The notes under the pieces were generated by a model. The model had not been told where the DNA came from. It saw only the letters and a program-made list of their open reading frames with translations, and ran no database searches. This document shows, in pieces, positions 17,820-26,432 of a DNA stretch of 64,000 nt. Made by a program: the position numbers and the translations under genes. This DNA is from Bradyrhizobium sp. AZCC 2176 (GTDB lineage: Bacteria > Pseudomonadota > Alphaproteobacteria > Rhizobiales > Xanthobacteraceae): NCBI RefSeq assembly GCF_036924645.1, contig NZ_JAZHRX010000001.1, positions 6,971,501 to 7,035,500 on the forward strand, read 5' to 3'. The first letter of the stretch is position 1. Each line of letters begins with the position of its first letter.

Positions 17820-19730
17820 CTACCGCTCGACAAACGCGCGATTCATCTGCTCGGTGATCGGCTTCAGCAAATAGTTCAGCATGGTCCGGCTGCCGGTCTG
17901 CATGAAGACCTCGGCCGGCATGCCCGGCACGAGTTGCAGGCCACCCAGCCGGCGGCGCTCATCATCGGGCAACACGACCCTCACCGTGAAATAGGATGCA
18001 TTGGTCTGTGGATCATGGCTGGTATCGGCCGACACCAGGGACACCGCGCCGGCGAGCTGCGGCGTCACCCGCTGGTTAAAGGCTGAGAAGCGGACGAATG
18101 CCTTTTGGCCCGGACGAACCTGATCGATGTCCTGCGGCTGCAACCTTGCTTCGACAAGCAGGTCGTCCGTATCGGGCACGATTTCCATGATGACGTCGCC
18201 GGGGCGGATGACCCCGCCGATGGTATGCGCGGAAAGCTTGTGGATCACGCCCGACGTCGGCGCCCGCATTTCGATGCGGTCGAGCAGGTCCCGCGCGGCG
18301 ACGCCGCGCTCGACGAGTTCGGCTTCCTTGCCCTGCGTCTCGCCGAGTTCCTTGACCACCTCGGTGCGAAAATCCTGATCGAGGCGCGCGATCTGAAGCT
18401 GTGTCTCGCCGACCTTTGATTTCGTCTCGGCGATCGAGGATATCAATTGCCCGCGCTCGCCTTCGATCCGCGCGGTCTCGCGCTGTAACGTCGTGAGACG
18501 CGTCAGCGGCACCAGTCGCTTGTCGTAGAGGTCCTGGACCCCCACGAGCTCGCCTGCAATCAGCTCAAGCTGCCTGGCCTTGGAATCCACCTGGGCCTCC
18601 AGCCCCGAAGTCTCCTGGCCGAGCTGCCCGATCTTGCTCTGCAAGACGTCCCTTTGGCTGTTGCGCCCTTCGGATCGGGCCTTGAACAGTGAAACCTCCG
18701 ACGCCAGCAGACTTCGGATGCTGTCCTCGCCGGTGCGCGCCTTCAATGCGGCGGGGAATTCCGGCTGGCTCAGGCCGTCGCGCTCGGCGGTCAATCGCGC
18801 GATCCGCGCGCGCAACTCGTCGAGCTGCTTGCTCACGATCTGAAGGCTGGCCTGGGCCTGGGTGGCGTCGAGCCGCAACAGCAAATCGCCGGCGGCCACG
18901 TGCGCGCCGTTGGCGACCTTGATCTCCGCAACGACCCCGCCGGTGGGATGCTGGACGGTCTTGACATTGGATTGCACGACGAGATTTCCGGGCACCACGA
19001 CGGCGCCTGCAAGCGGCACGAGCGCAAGCCAGCCGCCGCCCAACACGGTGGCTAGGAGCAGAATTCGAAGGCCGGTCCGCAACTCATTTTCAAACGACCA
19101 TCCGGCGTGCTTCATTAAACCAGCATCGGCCGCATCATTCGCCGGGTCGTGAGCGTTGCGATTGATCAGGAAGGAACCCGCAGCGATCAGGCCGGCGCTG
19201 CCACTTCGAACCAGGCGCCCGACGGTCGTTGCCGGCGCGGGCGGACCCGAAAGCTTGAGCTGCGGATTCGGGAGAACCATCGATTGGTGCGCGGCATCCG
19301 GCGCCGGGATTGCCGGCCCGGGTTTTGTCAAATCCATCGGCAACGGACGGCACGGTACGAGGCTCGGACTCGGATGGCGCGGCGTGACGTGAGCCTCGTC
19401 CGGCGGCTCTATCCTGCGCTCGGCAGGCGCGGCCGACTTGAATCCGACCTGTTCAAGACAGAAGTCGATAACCCGCCCCATCCTGCTCTTTTTGCGGCGC
19501 TTGGGCCGGCGGGCTTGGGCACGAATGGGACGCGCCGAGGCATCAGGCGCCGTGCGCCGCGCCCGCTGTGCGTGCTGATGACCGCGAATCTCGCTGTCAA
19601 AGGCGCGGCTCAAACGTTGCAATTCGAGTATCAGGGCTGCGCCCTGCGATCCGAACGCGTCCGGGTTTGGATCGCGGGCCGCGCGCTGCACGGCGTCATT
19701 GGAATCTGGCGCGTTCTGCCTGGGCCGCAT
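17820..19730 (-). CDS. HlyD-family type I secretion adaptor with long N-terminal extension
   Basis: Periplasmic adaptor (membrane fusion protein) of a type I secretion system. One TM helix (LRTGLRILLLATVLGGGWLALVPLAG) is followed by the barrel-sandwich half GGVVAEIKVANGAHVAAGDLLLRLD, a long coiled-coil hairpin, then RAPTSGVIHKL and the conserved C-terminal GLQLVPGMPAEVFMQTGSRT of the PrtE/LapC group. Unusually, about 210 residues precede the TM segment; they are Arg/Pro-rich and look disordered. The ATG at 19730 follows the ABC stop by two bases (a TTG at 19736 is also possible). The internal Met shortly before the TM segment is an alternative start that would remove the extension. No TolC-like outer-membrane gene is in the window. 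Confidence 0.88.
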   Translation of the reverse strand: MRPRQNAPDSNDAVQRAARDPNPDAFGSQGAALILELQRLSRAFDSEIRGHQHAQRARRTAPDASARPIRAQARRPKRRKKSRMGRVIDFCLEQVGFKSAAPAERRIEPPDEAHVTPRHPSPSLVPCRPLPMDLTKPGPAIPAPDAAHQSMVLPNPQLKLSGPPAPATTVGRLVRSGSAGLIAAGSFLINRNAHDPANDAADAGLMKHAGWSFENELRTGLRILLLATVLGGGWLALVPLAGAVVVPGNLVVQSNVKTVQHPTGGVVAEIKVANGAHVAAGDLLLRLDATQAQASLQIVSKQLDELRARIARLTAERDGLSQPEFPAALKARTGEDSIRSLLASEVSLFKARSEGRNSQRDVLQSKIGQLGQETSGLEAQVDSKARQLELIAGELVGVQDLYDKRLVPLTRLTTLQRETARIEGERGQLISSIAETKSKVGETQLQIARLDQDFRTEVVKELGETQGKEAELVERGVAARDLLDRIEMRAPTSGVIHKLSAHTIGGVIRPGDVIMEIVPDTDDLLVEARLQPQDIDQVRPGQKAFVRFSAFNQRVTPQLAGAVSLVSADTSHDPQTNASYFTVRVVLPDDERRRLGGLQLVPGMPAEVFMQTGSRTMLNYLLKPITEQMNRAFVER

Positions 19731-19732
19731 GT

Positions 19733-21586
19733 TCAAGCGCTCCCCGCAACTGCCGCGCGACGGACCCGAGGCGCGGTCCGTATGGCCGCCGCTTGTGCAG
19801 CAGTCGCTGCCCGGCCCGGCGCGTTTCGAACGCGCGCAAATACCTCTTCGCTTGGACCGAACGCGATCGCCCTGCCCTCGTAGAGCACCATCGCCATATT
19901 CAGTGAGGCAAGCGCGCTGGGGCGGTGCGACACGACGATGACGATGCTTCCGTTGCTGCGCAGGGTCTGAATGGCACGCCCGAGGGAATTCTCGCCGTCG
20001 GTGTCGAGGTTCGCATTCGGCTCATCGAGCACGACCAGAAACGGGTCGCCGAAGACGGCTCGCGCAAGGCCGATCCGCTGGCGCTGGCCTGCGGAGAGCG
20101 ACATGCCGCCCTGGCCGATGCGCGTCGCGTATCCCTGCGGCAGGCGCAGGATGATGTCGTGCACGCCGGCAATCTGCGCGGCCTTCAGGATCGCATCCGA
20201 TGTCGCCCCCGCGTCGAACCGGCAGATGTTTTCGGCCACCGTACCCTCGAGCAGTGCCACGTCCTGAGGCAGGTATCCGATATGGCGCCCCAAATCCTCG
20301 TTGCGCCATTGATCGATGGCCGCTCCGTCGAGCCGCACCACGCCATCCTTGGCCGGCCAGATTCCGACCAGCGCCCTCGACAGCGAGGTCTTGCCGGAAG
20401 CGCTGGCGCCGAGCAGCACGAGCCCCATGCCGGCCTTCAGCGAAAACGAAATGTTGGACACGATGGGCTTGTCCATGCCTGGCGCTGCGACGGAGAGATC
20501 CTCTACCGAGAGCTCGCGGCAAGGACGCGGCAACGCCACCGGCGGTGCAGCCGGCTTTGCCGTCACCTTGCAGATGTCGCGCAGGCGGACGAGCCCCTGG
20601 CGCGCGGTGACAAGCTGCTTCCAGTTGCCGAGCGCAATTTCAACCGGCGCCAACGCACGGCCCATCATGATCGACGAAGCGATCATGATGCCGCCCGAGG
20701 CCTTGTCGGCCACCACAAGATAGGCGCCAATCCCCAGCATGCCCGACTGCAGCACGTAGCGCAGGAGTTTGGCGCCCGATCCGAGGTTGGCATATAGATC
20801 GGTGGCCCGGATATTTTCGCGCAGATACCGCTCATTGGCCTGCGACCAGCGCGCCGTGAATCGATCAAGCATGCCAAGCGCCCGGATGACCTCGGCGTTG
20901 CGCTGGGTGGTATCCGCCAGCACCTGCCGGCGGGCGCTTGAGTCCATCGCGGCCTTGGCCGCGCCGCGCGACAGCCGTTCTGTCAGCAACGTCATCGCGA
21001 TGATCGCAATCGTTCCGAGCAGCGCCGTGGCGCCGATTGCGGGATGAAACAGAAAGAGCGCGATCAGAAAAATGGGAATCCAGGGCATGTCCAGAAACGC
21101 CGTCGGTCCCATCCCCGACATGAAGGTACGAATCTGGTCGAGATCGCGCAGCGGCTGCTGCAGCAACACCGGGTTCGCGCCACGGAGTGGCAGCGTGGCA
21201 AGCGCGGTATGGATCGATTCCTGCATGCCGACATCGAACATGGTTGCCACCCGGCACAGCATGCGCGTGCGCAACGCCTCGAAATATGCCTGGATCAGGT
21301 AAGCGAGCAGCACCATCAGCGAGAGGCCGAGCAAGGTCGCGATGTTGCGGCTCGGAATCACCCGGTCATAAACCTGCAGCATGTAGAGAGAGCCTGCTAG
21401 CATCAGGATGTTCACCACACCGCTGAAGCCTGCGATGCCGACCATTCGTCGCGCGCTTTCGCGCAGGCCGACAGCCACAGGATCATCGCCCGCCACCGTG
21501 GGCAGCGGATTCCGCAAGCTGAAGGATGGCATTATTCGCATGCGATCTTGAGCAACACTCGGTTGCATCCCCCCTTGATCGATCAA
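19733..21586 (-). CDS. type I secretion ABC transporter (permease-ATPase, PrtD family)
   Basis: A 617-residue half-transporter with six TM helices in the first 320 residues and a nucleotide-binding domain after. Walker A GASASGKTS, signature LSAGQRQRIGLARA, Walker B FLVVLDEPNANLD and the switch His in VVSHRPSA are all intact, so it should hydrolyse ATP. There is no N-terminal C39 or C39-like peptidase domain, as in PrtD/AprD exporters of proteins with uncleaved C-terminal signals. It is directly followed by the HlyD adaptor and preceded, 332 bp upstream, by the GH114-like gene, the obvious candidate substrate. Confidence 0.94.
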   Translation of the reverse strand: MIDQGGMQPSVAQDRMRIMPSFSLRNPLPTVAGDDPVAVGLRESARRMVGIAGFSGVVNILMLAGSLYMLQVYDRVIPSRNIATLLGLSLMVLLAYLIQAYFEALRTRMLCRVATMFDVGMQESIHTALATLPLRGANPVLLQQPLRDLDQIRTFMSGMGPTAFLDMPWIPIFLIALFLFHPAIGATALLGTIAIIAMTLLTERLSRGAAKAAMDSSARRQVLADTTQRNAEVIRALGMLDRFTARWSQANERYLRENIRATDLYANLGSGAKLLRYVLQSGMLGIGAYLVVADKASGGIMIASSIMMGRALAPVEIALGNWKQLVTARQGLVRLRDICKVTAKPAAPPVALPRPCRELSVEDLSVAAPGMDKPIVSNISFSLKAGMGLVLLGASASGKTSLSRALVGIWPAKDGVVRLDGAAIDQWRNEDLGRHIGYLPQDVALLEGTVAENICRFDAGATSDAILKAAQIAGVHDIILRLPQGYATRIGQGGMSLSAGQRQRIGLARAVFGDPFLVVLDEPNANLDTDGENSLGRAIQTLRSNGSIVIVVSHRPSALASLNMAMVLYEGRAIAFGPSEEVFARVRNAPGRAATAAQAAAIRTAPRVRRAAVAGSA

Positions 21587-21766
21587 AGTTCCATGAATTC
21601 CAAGAATGCAACTTCCAAGAATGCGACCGCTGAAAACTTACGCAGGCGATTCCGAAACCAGACGACCTTCCGGCGGTCAGGCCGCCGTTGATTTGGTCGT
21701 CACATGCGCGCGCTGGAATTTGCGCGTCTCAATCATGGCTCGGTGATGAGAGCCATCGGAAAACAT

Positions 21767-21812
21767 CCTGTCTGAGGGGTTGGGCTCTGACACCTCAATC
21801 CTCTCAGACAGG
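21767..21812 (-). promoter_or_regulatory. long hairpin upstream of the type I exporter gene
   Basis: Arms CCTGTCTGAG (21767-21776) and CTCAGACAGG (21803-21812) are complementary, and pairing extends inward through G-U and G-C pairs towards the loop. It lies 180 bp before the ABC start in the putative operon, where it could lower exporter expression relative to the upstream gene. Confidence 0.55.
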
Positions 21813-21831
21813 AGGTGGCCGTCACCACCTC
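21812..21831 (-). promoter_or_regulatory. second hairpin in the same spacer
   Basis: A perfect 7-bp stem GAGGTGG (21812-21818) and CCACCTC (21825-21831) with a 6-base loop, touching the previous hairpin by one base. The two structures may compete or stack. Confidence 0.45.
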
Positions 21832-21873
21832 AACCGCCTTGCCTGCGGCTTCGTTCAATTCTCAATCCCGAAG

Positions 21874-21911
21874 GGCTGTCTTCTGACAAGTGTTGTCGGA
21901 AGACAGACCCT
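21874..21911 (-). terminator. strong hairpin directly after the GH114-like gene
   Basis: Long stem with arms 21874-21890 and 21894-21911, nearly fully complementary with one G-U pair and one bulge, and a 3-base loop. It begins 8 bp after the stop at 21919. There is no long T-run, so partial termination with read-through to the exporter genes is plausible. Confidence 0.65.
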
Positions 21912-21918
21912 CCGACTC

Positions 21919-23127
21919 CTAGTGGTGCCAGAAGTTCGCGTAATAGTCGTGTTTGGTCGTGCTGTGCCAGTCGCAGCTCTGCTGGAAGCTGTCCGACACG
22001 GTCGTCGTTGATTGGGTAGCCGACTGGTACCAGTCCTGTTTGGTCATGTGGTGCCAGTCGTAGCTCGATCCGCCTGAAGTCGAGTCCGGCGCGGTCGTCG
22101 TCGATGTACCGCCCGTAGTCGTAGATGTACCACTCGTGGTCCCGGACGTACCGCTCGTGGTTGTGCTCGTCGTATCCGAGCCCGTGGCAGTCGTCGTGTC
22201 CGATCCAGTCGGGGTCGTCGTCGTACCGGTGGTTGTCGTCGTACCGGTGGTGGTCGTCCCAGCATCGGTGGTCGACGTCGTTGGTGTGGTGGTGGTGGTG
22301 GTGGTGGTGGTCGTCGATCCGCTTGTTTCGAGTGGATGCACCGTCTGCCCCGGTAGAACGCCGTCGAGGTCGATGCCGTTCAGATCGAGATGCCCGATAT
22401 AGGACCCGACGCCGTCATGCGCGGCCTGCGCGTGAACGTCATCGATCTTGGTCGCACCATCCACATATTCGATGACCACGACAGGCTTGCCGGCGTCGGT
22501 GGCCTTGTGGAGATTTTCGAGCGTGTATTGCGTCTCGGCGATCGGCTGCTTTTTGCCGCTGTCCGTGTAGTACACCTCCTCTTTGAACATCCCGTCGATC
22601 GCACTGACATAGTCGGGATGATCGAGCAGTTCTTCGGCCCCGTTGACCCAGACCTTGAAGTCCGGATCCTTCGACGTCGCGTACTGCTTCAGCGACTCGA
22701 TGAGATTGACCATGTCCTGTTCGGAATTCGAATCGTGGCTCGTCGCCCACGATGAGTAATATTCGTCAACCACGTCGAAATAGATGCCGTCGTAACCCGC
22801 AGTGATCATCTTATCGATGGCTTGTTGCGCGACAGCCTTCCATTCCGGCGTCCAAAAGGCGACCTGAAAATTGCCGGCCCAGTCCGGGTCCTCGGGACCG
22901 ACGACCGACTTTGACAGCGAGCTGAAATAGTCCCTGTAATTCTCGGCCTCGCCGAGATTGAAATAGCCGAGCACCTCGCTGCCGCCGCTCTTCATGAGCT
23001 GGACCTGCGCAGCGGTGAACGCAACGCCGGAATCATTCTCGGTTTCGACCACCTGAACGTCGAACGGCGCGGTTGCGATTTGTTGCGGATTGACACCTTG
23101 CAGAACATAATCTGCCGTAATCGTCAT
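21919..23127 (-). CDS. GH114-like extracellular glycosidase with Thr-rich linker, likely type I secretion substrate
   Basis: A 402-residue protein. Residues about 8-265 resemble the endo-alpha-1,4-polygalactosaminidase (GH114/TM1410-like) TIM barrel: VLGYFNLGEAENYRDYF, then AGYDGIYFDVVDEYYSSW with acidic residues where catalytic ones are expected, then EEVYYTD and VVVIEYVD. Residues 268-355 are an almost pure Thr/Ser/Gly linker. Residues 357-367 and 386-396 repeat the motif DWHxxTKxDxY. The N-terminus has no signal peptide, and there are no RTX nonapeptides. The ATG at 23127 has GGAGAGAAG upstream. Position ahead of the exporter genes suggests export by them. Family assignment is by eye; catalytic activity is inferred. 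Confidence 0.72.
   Translation of the reverse strand: MTITADYVLQGVNPQQIATAPFDVQVVETENDSGVAFTAAQVQLMKSGGSEVLGYFNLGEAENYRDYFSSLSKSVVGPEDPDWAGNFQVAFWTPEWKAVAQQAIDKMITAGYDGIYFDVVDEYYSSWATSHDSNSEQDMVNLIESLKQYATSKDPDFKVWVNGAEELLDHPDYVSAIDGMFKEEVYYTDSGKKQPIAETQYTLENLHKATDAGKPVVVIEYVDGATKIDDVHAQAAHDGVGSYIGHLDLNGIDLDGVLPGQTVHPLETSGSTTTTTTTTTTPTTSTTDAGTTTTGTTTTTGTTTTPTGSDTTTATGSDTTSTTTSGTSGTTSGTSTTTGGTSTTTAPDSTSGGSSYDWHHMTKQDWYQSATQSTTTVSDSFQQSCDWHSTTKHDYYANFWHH
22287..22310. repeat. (TGG)8 trinucleotide microsatellite
   Basis: Eight perfect TGG units encoding consecutive Thr codons (ACC) in the linker of the GH114-like protein. The surrounding 22100-22320 is a looser array of Thr/Ser/Gly codons. Slippage would keep frame and change linker length. 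Confidence 0.9.
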
Positions 23128-23291
23128 GAGCTTCTCTCCATCCATCATTGTCCCCACGGTCTGGCTGAGCAAAAAACGCGGCTGAATGAAGGTCGCTTCA
23201 AGATGAGATGAAGGCCATGTCACGGCGGTGACGTTGAAATTGTTGCAGTATCAATCAGTGCTTGCGGAGCCCCGCCGCGGTTGTCGGCGAT

Positions 23292-23462
23292 GCAGAGGGT
23301 CGTCACCGCGTTCGTCGACTCAAAACCAAGGACCATCAGATGGCCCTTCGTGTTGAGCGCTGGCAACGTCGTCACGCGTTGAGCAGGATCGATATCGGCC
23401 CATATCAAACGCGCGGTCTCCGTCTTGCGAGAGCCGGCAAAAAGCAGCCTGCGAAGCAAGTC
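23292..23462 (-). pseudogene. remnant of a tyrosine recombinase (integrase)
   Basis: Translated on the minus strand, this segment reads LLRRLLFAGSRKTETARLIWADIDP followed by a TLPA-type strand. This is the typical environment of the first catalytic Arg (G-x-R-x-x-E) in phage-type integrases. The C-terminal box with His-x-x-Arg and the Tyr are not found in continuation, and the N-terminal domain is missing, so it is a fragment. The rest of 23128-24180 holds only frames I cannot assign, including a 95-residue one at 23623-23910. The block looks like decayed mobile DNA next to the secretion locus. Confidence 0.5.
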
Positions 23463-24180
23463 ACGCTGCACGCTACCCGGATCATCTCTGCTCATCTCTT
23501 GGAAGCGCACGCGCAGCTTCCCGCGGGCACGCGGCTCGTGCGGCGCTACTTTGCAAACCACTGCTCTTCGTATTGCGGCTGTTGAACGGGGACATGGTGG
23601 CAGAGTGACACCGCTCCTGGCGTTACAACCTTCGAGTTGACCAAGCCGATGTTGCCACCGTGTGTCTGCTTTTTCGCCCAACTTTGTTCGGGAGATCACG
23701 TCGCGCGATGGAATCATTGCCCCTGGTTTCGGCCAGGAACTGAACACCGAAGGCCTTGACGAGCGTGCCGAAGTTCGCCTTCTCGCCGCCACGCTGTGGC
23801 ATCCGCAACTTGTCCACGAACGCTCGGATCAACTTCTCGACCGGCATGCCGTCGCCCTTGAGGGTGTAGCGGCGCCAACGCGGCAATCTCCGCCTGTGGG
23901 GCCGGCACACGGCGCTTCAGCCGATGCACTTTAATGGCTCGAAAGCGCTTCACGGCAAAAAAGCCACGAGATCAATAACCTGTCGCGTGAGGTTCAACGC
24001 CGAAGGGAGGCGCGGCTTGGTTAATTTAACGTTAACAACACAAAGCGGCGCCTGAAGCCGCCAAATCGCGTCCCCGGCATGGACGCTGCAAAGCCTGTCC
24101 TGCACAACGAACCAGGGAAGGCGCGTGCGCAAAAGCGGGACAGATGTGTCCCGCCAAGGCAAGCCGGGGAAAAGGTAAGC

Positions 24181-24735
24181 ATGAAACACCCATCAAGCCG
24201 CGAGTTCTTCGCCTATTGGGATACGAAGCGCGGCGATGCGCGGGCGCCGGACCGCAGCGAGATCGAACCCGGTGCGGTGCGCGAACTGCTCGGCGACATT
24301 TTCGTGCTGTCCTACGACAACGAGGCCGGCTACCCGTTTCGCGTCGCCGGAACGCGGGTTTCTGCCCTGCTCGGCCGCGACCTGAAGGATTCGAGCTTCT
24401 CTGCGCTGTTCACGGCGGACAGCCGCCGCGAGATCGAGGAAATCATCAGCTACGTCGCGGAGGAAATGCTGGCGGCGATTGCCGGCATCACTGCAACGTC
24501 GGAAGACGGTACGACGGCGCATCTCGAGTTGCTGCTGCTGCCATTCAACAACCGCGCACATGCGCCGATCAGTCTGACCGGATCGCTGGCGCCGTTCGAA
24601 GGCGACCTCGGCACGATCAGGGATTTCAAGGTGACGTCGTGGCGTTATCTGCACCGGCCGCAAAAGCTCGTTCCGCGCGCCTTGCGCAAGCTCGCCATCG
24701 CGCGCGGCTTCATGGTCTATGAGGGCCTGCGGTAA
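24181..24735 (+). CDS. PAS-like domain protein (PAS_5/DUF1457 type)
   Basis: A 184-residue soluble protein resembling the alphaproteobacterial PAS_5 family. The order is REFFAYWDTKRGDARAPDRSEIEP, DIFVLSYDNEAGYPFRVAGTRVSALLGRDLKDSSF and FNNRAHAPISLTGSLAPFE, all typical of this family. Its members are single-domain sensors of unknown ligand. ATG 24181 is chosen over 24079 because the family begins at this position and GGAAAAGGTAAGC precedes it. It stands alone between the integrase scar and the amino acid importer. Confidence 0.8.
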   Translation: MKHPSSREFFAYWDTKRGDARAPDRSEIEPGAVRELLGDIFVLSYDNEAGYPFRVAGTRVSALLGRDLKDSSFSALFTADSRREIEEIISYVAEEMLAAIAGITATSEDGTTAHLELLLLPFNNRAHAPISLTGSLAPFEGDLGTIRDFKVTSWRYLHRPQKLVPRALRKLAIARGFMVYEGLR

Positions 24736-24773
24736 TCACCAACCGACAGGTTCAACGAGCGCCGCAGCACAAT

Positions 24774-24793
24774 GCATGGTCGTATGACCATGC
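24774..24793. promoter_or_regulatory. 8-bp inverted repeat before the amino acid importer operon
   Basis: GCATGGTC (24774-24781) and GACCATGC (24786-24793) with a 4-base loop. It could be a terminator of the PAS-like gene or an operator for the operon starting at 24963. A second small hairpin CCGAGA/TCTCGG with a GGAA loop sits at 24911-24926 in the leader. Confidence 0.4.
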
Positions 24794-24962
24794 TCGAAAA
24801 CGACCCACAAAAAGCCTCCAAAAAAAGCACCGCCAAGCATTGCCTAAATGCGAGGCGTCAGGCAGGGTCGAATCGCGACGTGGAGCCGGGCCACATCAGC
24901 GGAATACGCGCCGAGAGGAATCTCGGAGGCACTTGTTCGCCGTAACCTCGGAGATCTTAAGA

Positions 24963-25739
24963 ATGCTGTTGAAGAGATTGATGCTTGCTGCCGCACTGGC
25001 CACTGCCGCGGTGGCGACGCAGGCCCATGCCGACGCGCTTGATTCCATCATGAAGTCGAAGGTGATCAAGATCGCGGTGCCGCAGGATTTTGCGCCGTTC
25101 GGCTCCGCCGGCCTCGATCTCAAGCCACAGGGCTACGACATCGACATGGCCAACCTGATCGGCAAGGAACTCGGGGTGAAGACCGAGATCATTCCGGTGA
25201 CCAGCGCCAACCGCATTCCCTATTTGCAGACCAACAAGGCCGATCTCGTGATCTCCAGCCTCGGCAAGAACGAGGAGCGCGAAAAGGTCATCGACTTCTC
25301 GATCGCGTATGCGCCGTTCTTCTCGGGCGTGTTCGGCACCAAGGCGATCGCGGTGACGAGCGCCGCCGATCTCAAGGGCAAGACCATCGGCGCGACCCGC
25401 GGTGCGATCGAGGAACAGGCGCTGACCGCCTCGGCCCCGGACGCCACCGTCAAGCGCTTCGAGGACAACAACGCGACCATCGCCGCCTTCGTATCGGGCC
25501 AGGTCGACCTGATCGCCACCGGCAACACGGTGGCGGCCGCTATCGCCGAAAAGGTCCCTGCCCGCGCGCCGGCGCTGAAATTCGTGATCAAGGACAGCCC
25601 CTGCTATGTCGGGGTCAACAAGAACGAGCCGGCGCTGCTCGCCAAGGTCAATGAGATCATCACCAAGGCCAAGGCGTCGGGCGAGATCGGCAAACTGTCA
25701 GAGAAGTGGCTGAAGGCGCCGTTACCGCCCGGCTTCTAG
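24963..25739 (+). CDS. polar amino acid ABC transporter, periplasmic binding protein
   Basis: A 258-residue solute-binding protein (family 3, PBPb fold). The signal peptide MLLKRLMLAAALATAAVATQAHA is visible, cleaved before DALDSI. Family features are IKIAVPQDFAPFGSAGLDLKPQGYDIDMANLIGKELGV and ISSLGKNEEREKVIDFSIAYAPFF. ATG 24963 is chosen for the signal peptide and the GGAG site 9 bases upstream. First gene of a four-gene importer operon with two permeases and an ATPase. The ligand cannot be read; the family binds polar or basic amino acids. Confidence 0.93.
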   Translation: MLLKRLMLAAALATAAVATQAHADALDSIMKSKVIKIAVPQDFAPFGSAGLDLKPQGYDIDMANLIGKELGVKTEIIPVTSANRIPYLQTNKADLVISSLGKNEEREKVIDFSIAYAPFFSGVFGTKAIAVTSAADLKGKTIGATRGAIEEQALTASAPDATVKRFEDNNATIAAFVSGQVDLIATGNTVAAAIAEKVPARAPALKFVIKDSPCYVGVNKNEPALLAKVNEIITKAKASGEIGKLSEKWLKAPLPPGF

Positions 25740-25766
25740 CCTCGCGAAGCGCTGGGGGACGCCACG

Positions 25767-26429
25767 GTGACGTACAAACTGCAATTCGCCGAACTGCTGC
25801 CCTACTGGAACGTGCTTCTGTACGGACTGGTCTTCACGATCGTGCTGACGGTCGTGTCGACGGTTGCCGGCATCGCCGTCGGCACCGCGGGCGCCTCGGC
25901 GCGCACTTTCGGGCCGGCGTGGCTCGGCCGCATCGTTGCGCTCTATGTCGAATTGATCCGCAACACGCCGTTTATCGTGCAGTTGTTCTTCATCTTCTTC
26001 GGCCTGCCGGCGCTAGGGCTGAAGCTCAGCGAGACCACCGCTGCCTTCCTCGCCATGGTGATCAATCTCGGTGCCTACTCGACCGAGATCATCCGCGCCG
26101 GCATCGAGGCGGTGCCAAAGGGTCATATCGAGGCCGGCCTCAGCCTCGCGATGAACAAATGGGAGGTGCTGCGCCATATCGTGCTCAACCAGGCTTTTCG
26201 AAAAATCTATCCGGCGCTGTCGTCGCAGATCATCATCGTGATGCTTGGTTCGGCGGTGGTGTCGCAGATCTCCGCGGAAGACCTCACCTATGCCGCGAAC
26301 TTCGTGGCGTCGCGGAACTTCCGCAACTTCGAAGTCTATCTCATGGTCGCGCTGGCCTACCTCCTGCTTGCGATGCTGACGCGTTCGCTGTTGCGCGCGC
26401 TCGGCCGCGTCATCTTCAAGGCGAGGTGA
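25767..26429 (+). CDS. polar amino acid ABC transporter permease
   Basis: A 220-residue inner-membrane permease of the HisMQ type with about five TM helices. It contains YVELIRNTPFIVQLFFIFFGLP and the cytoplasmic EAA-type loop EIIRAGIEAVPKGHIEAGLSLAMNKWEVLRHIVLNQA that docks on the ATPase. GTG start at 25767, 27 bp after the binding-protein stop. Probably pairs with the next permease. Confidence 0.93.
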   Translation: MTYKLQFAELLPYWNVLLYGLVFTIVLTVVSTVAGIAVGTAGASARTFGPAWLGRIVALYVELIRNTPFIVQLFFIFFGLPALGLKLSETTAAFLAMVINLGAYSTEIIRAGIEAVPKGHIEAGLSLAMNKWEVLRHIVLNQAFRKIYPALSSQIIIVMLGSAVVSQISAEDLTYAANFVASRNFRNFEVYLMVALAYLLLAMLTRSLLRALGRVIFKAR

Positions 26430-26432
26430 GCC

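Noticed and set aside
22100..22320. Direct repeats that could be taken for a CRISPR array
   Set aside because: Units are trinucleotide- and codon-level repeats inside a coding region; there are no regular spacers or cas genes.
23623..23910. 95-residue frame with PVEKLIRAFVDKLR
   Set aside because: Could be a transposase or recombinase piece, but nothing diagnostic is visible, so it is only mentioned within the decayed region.
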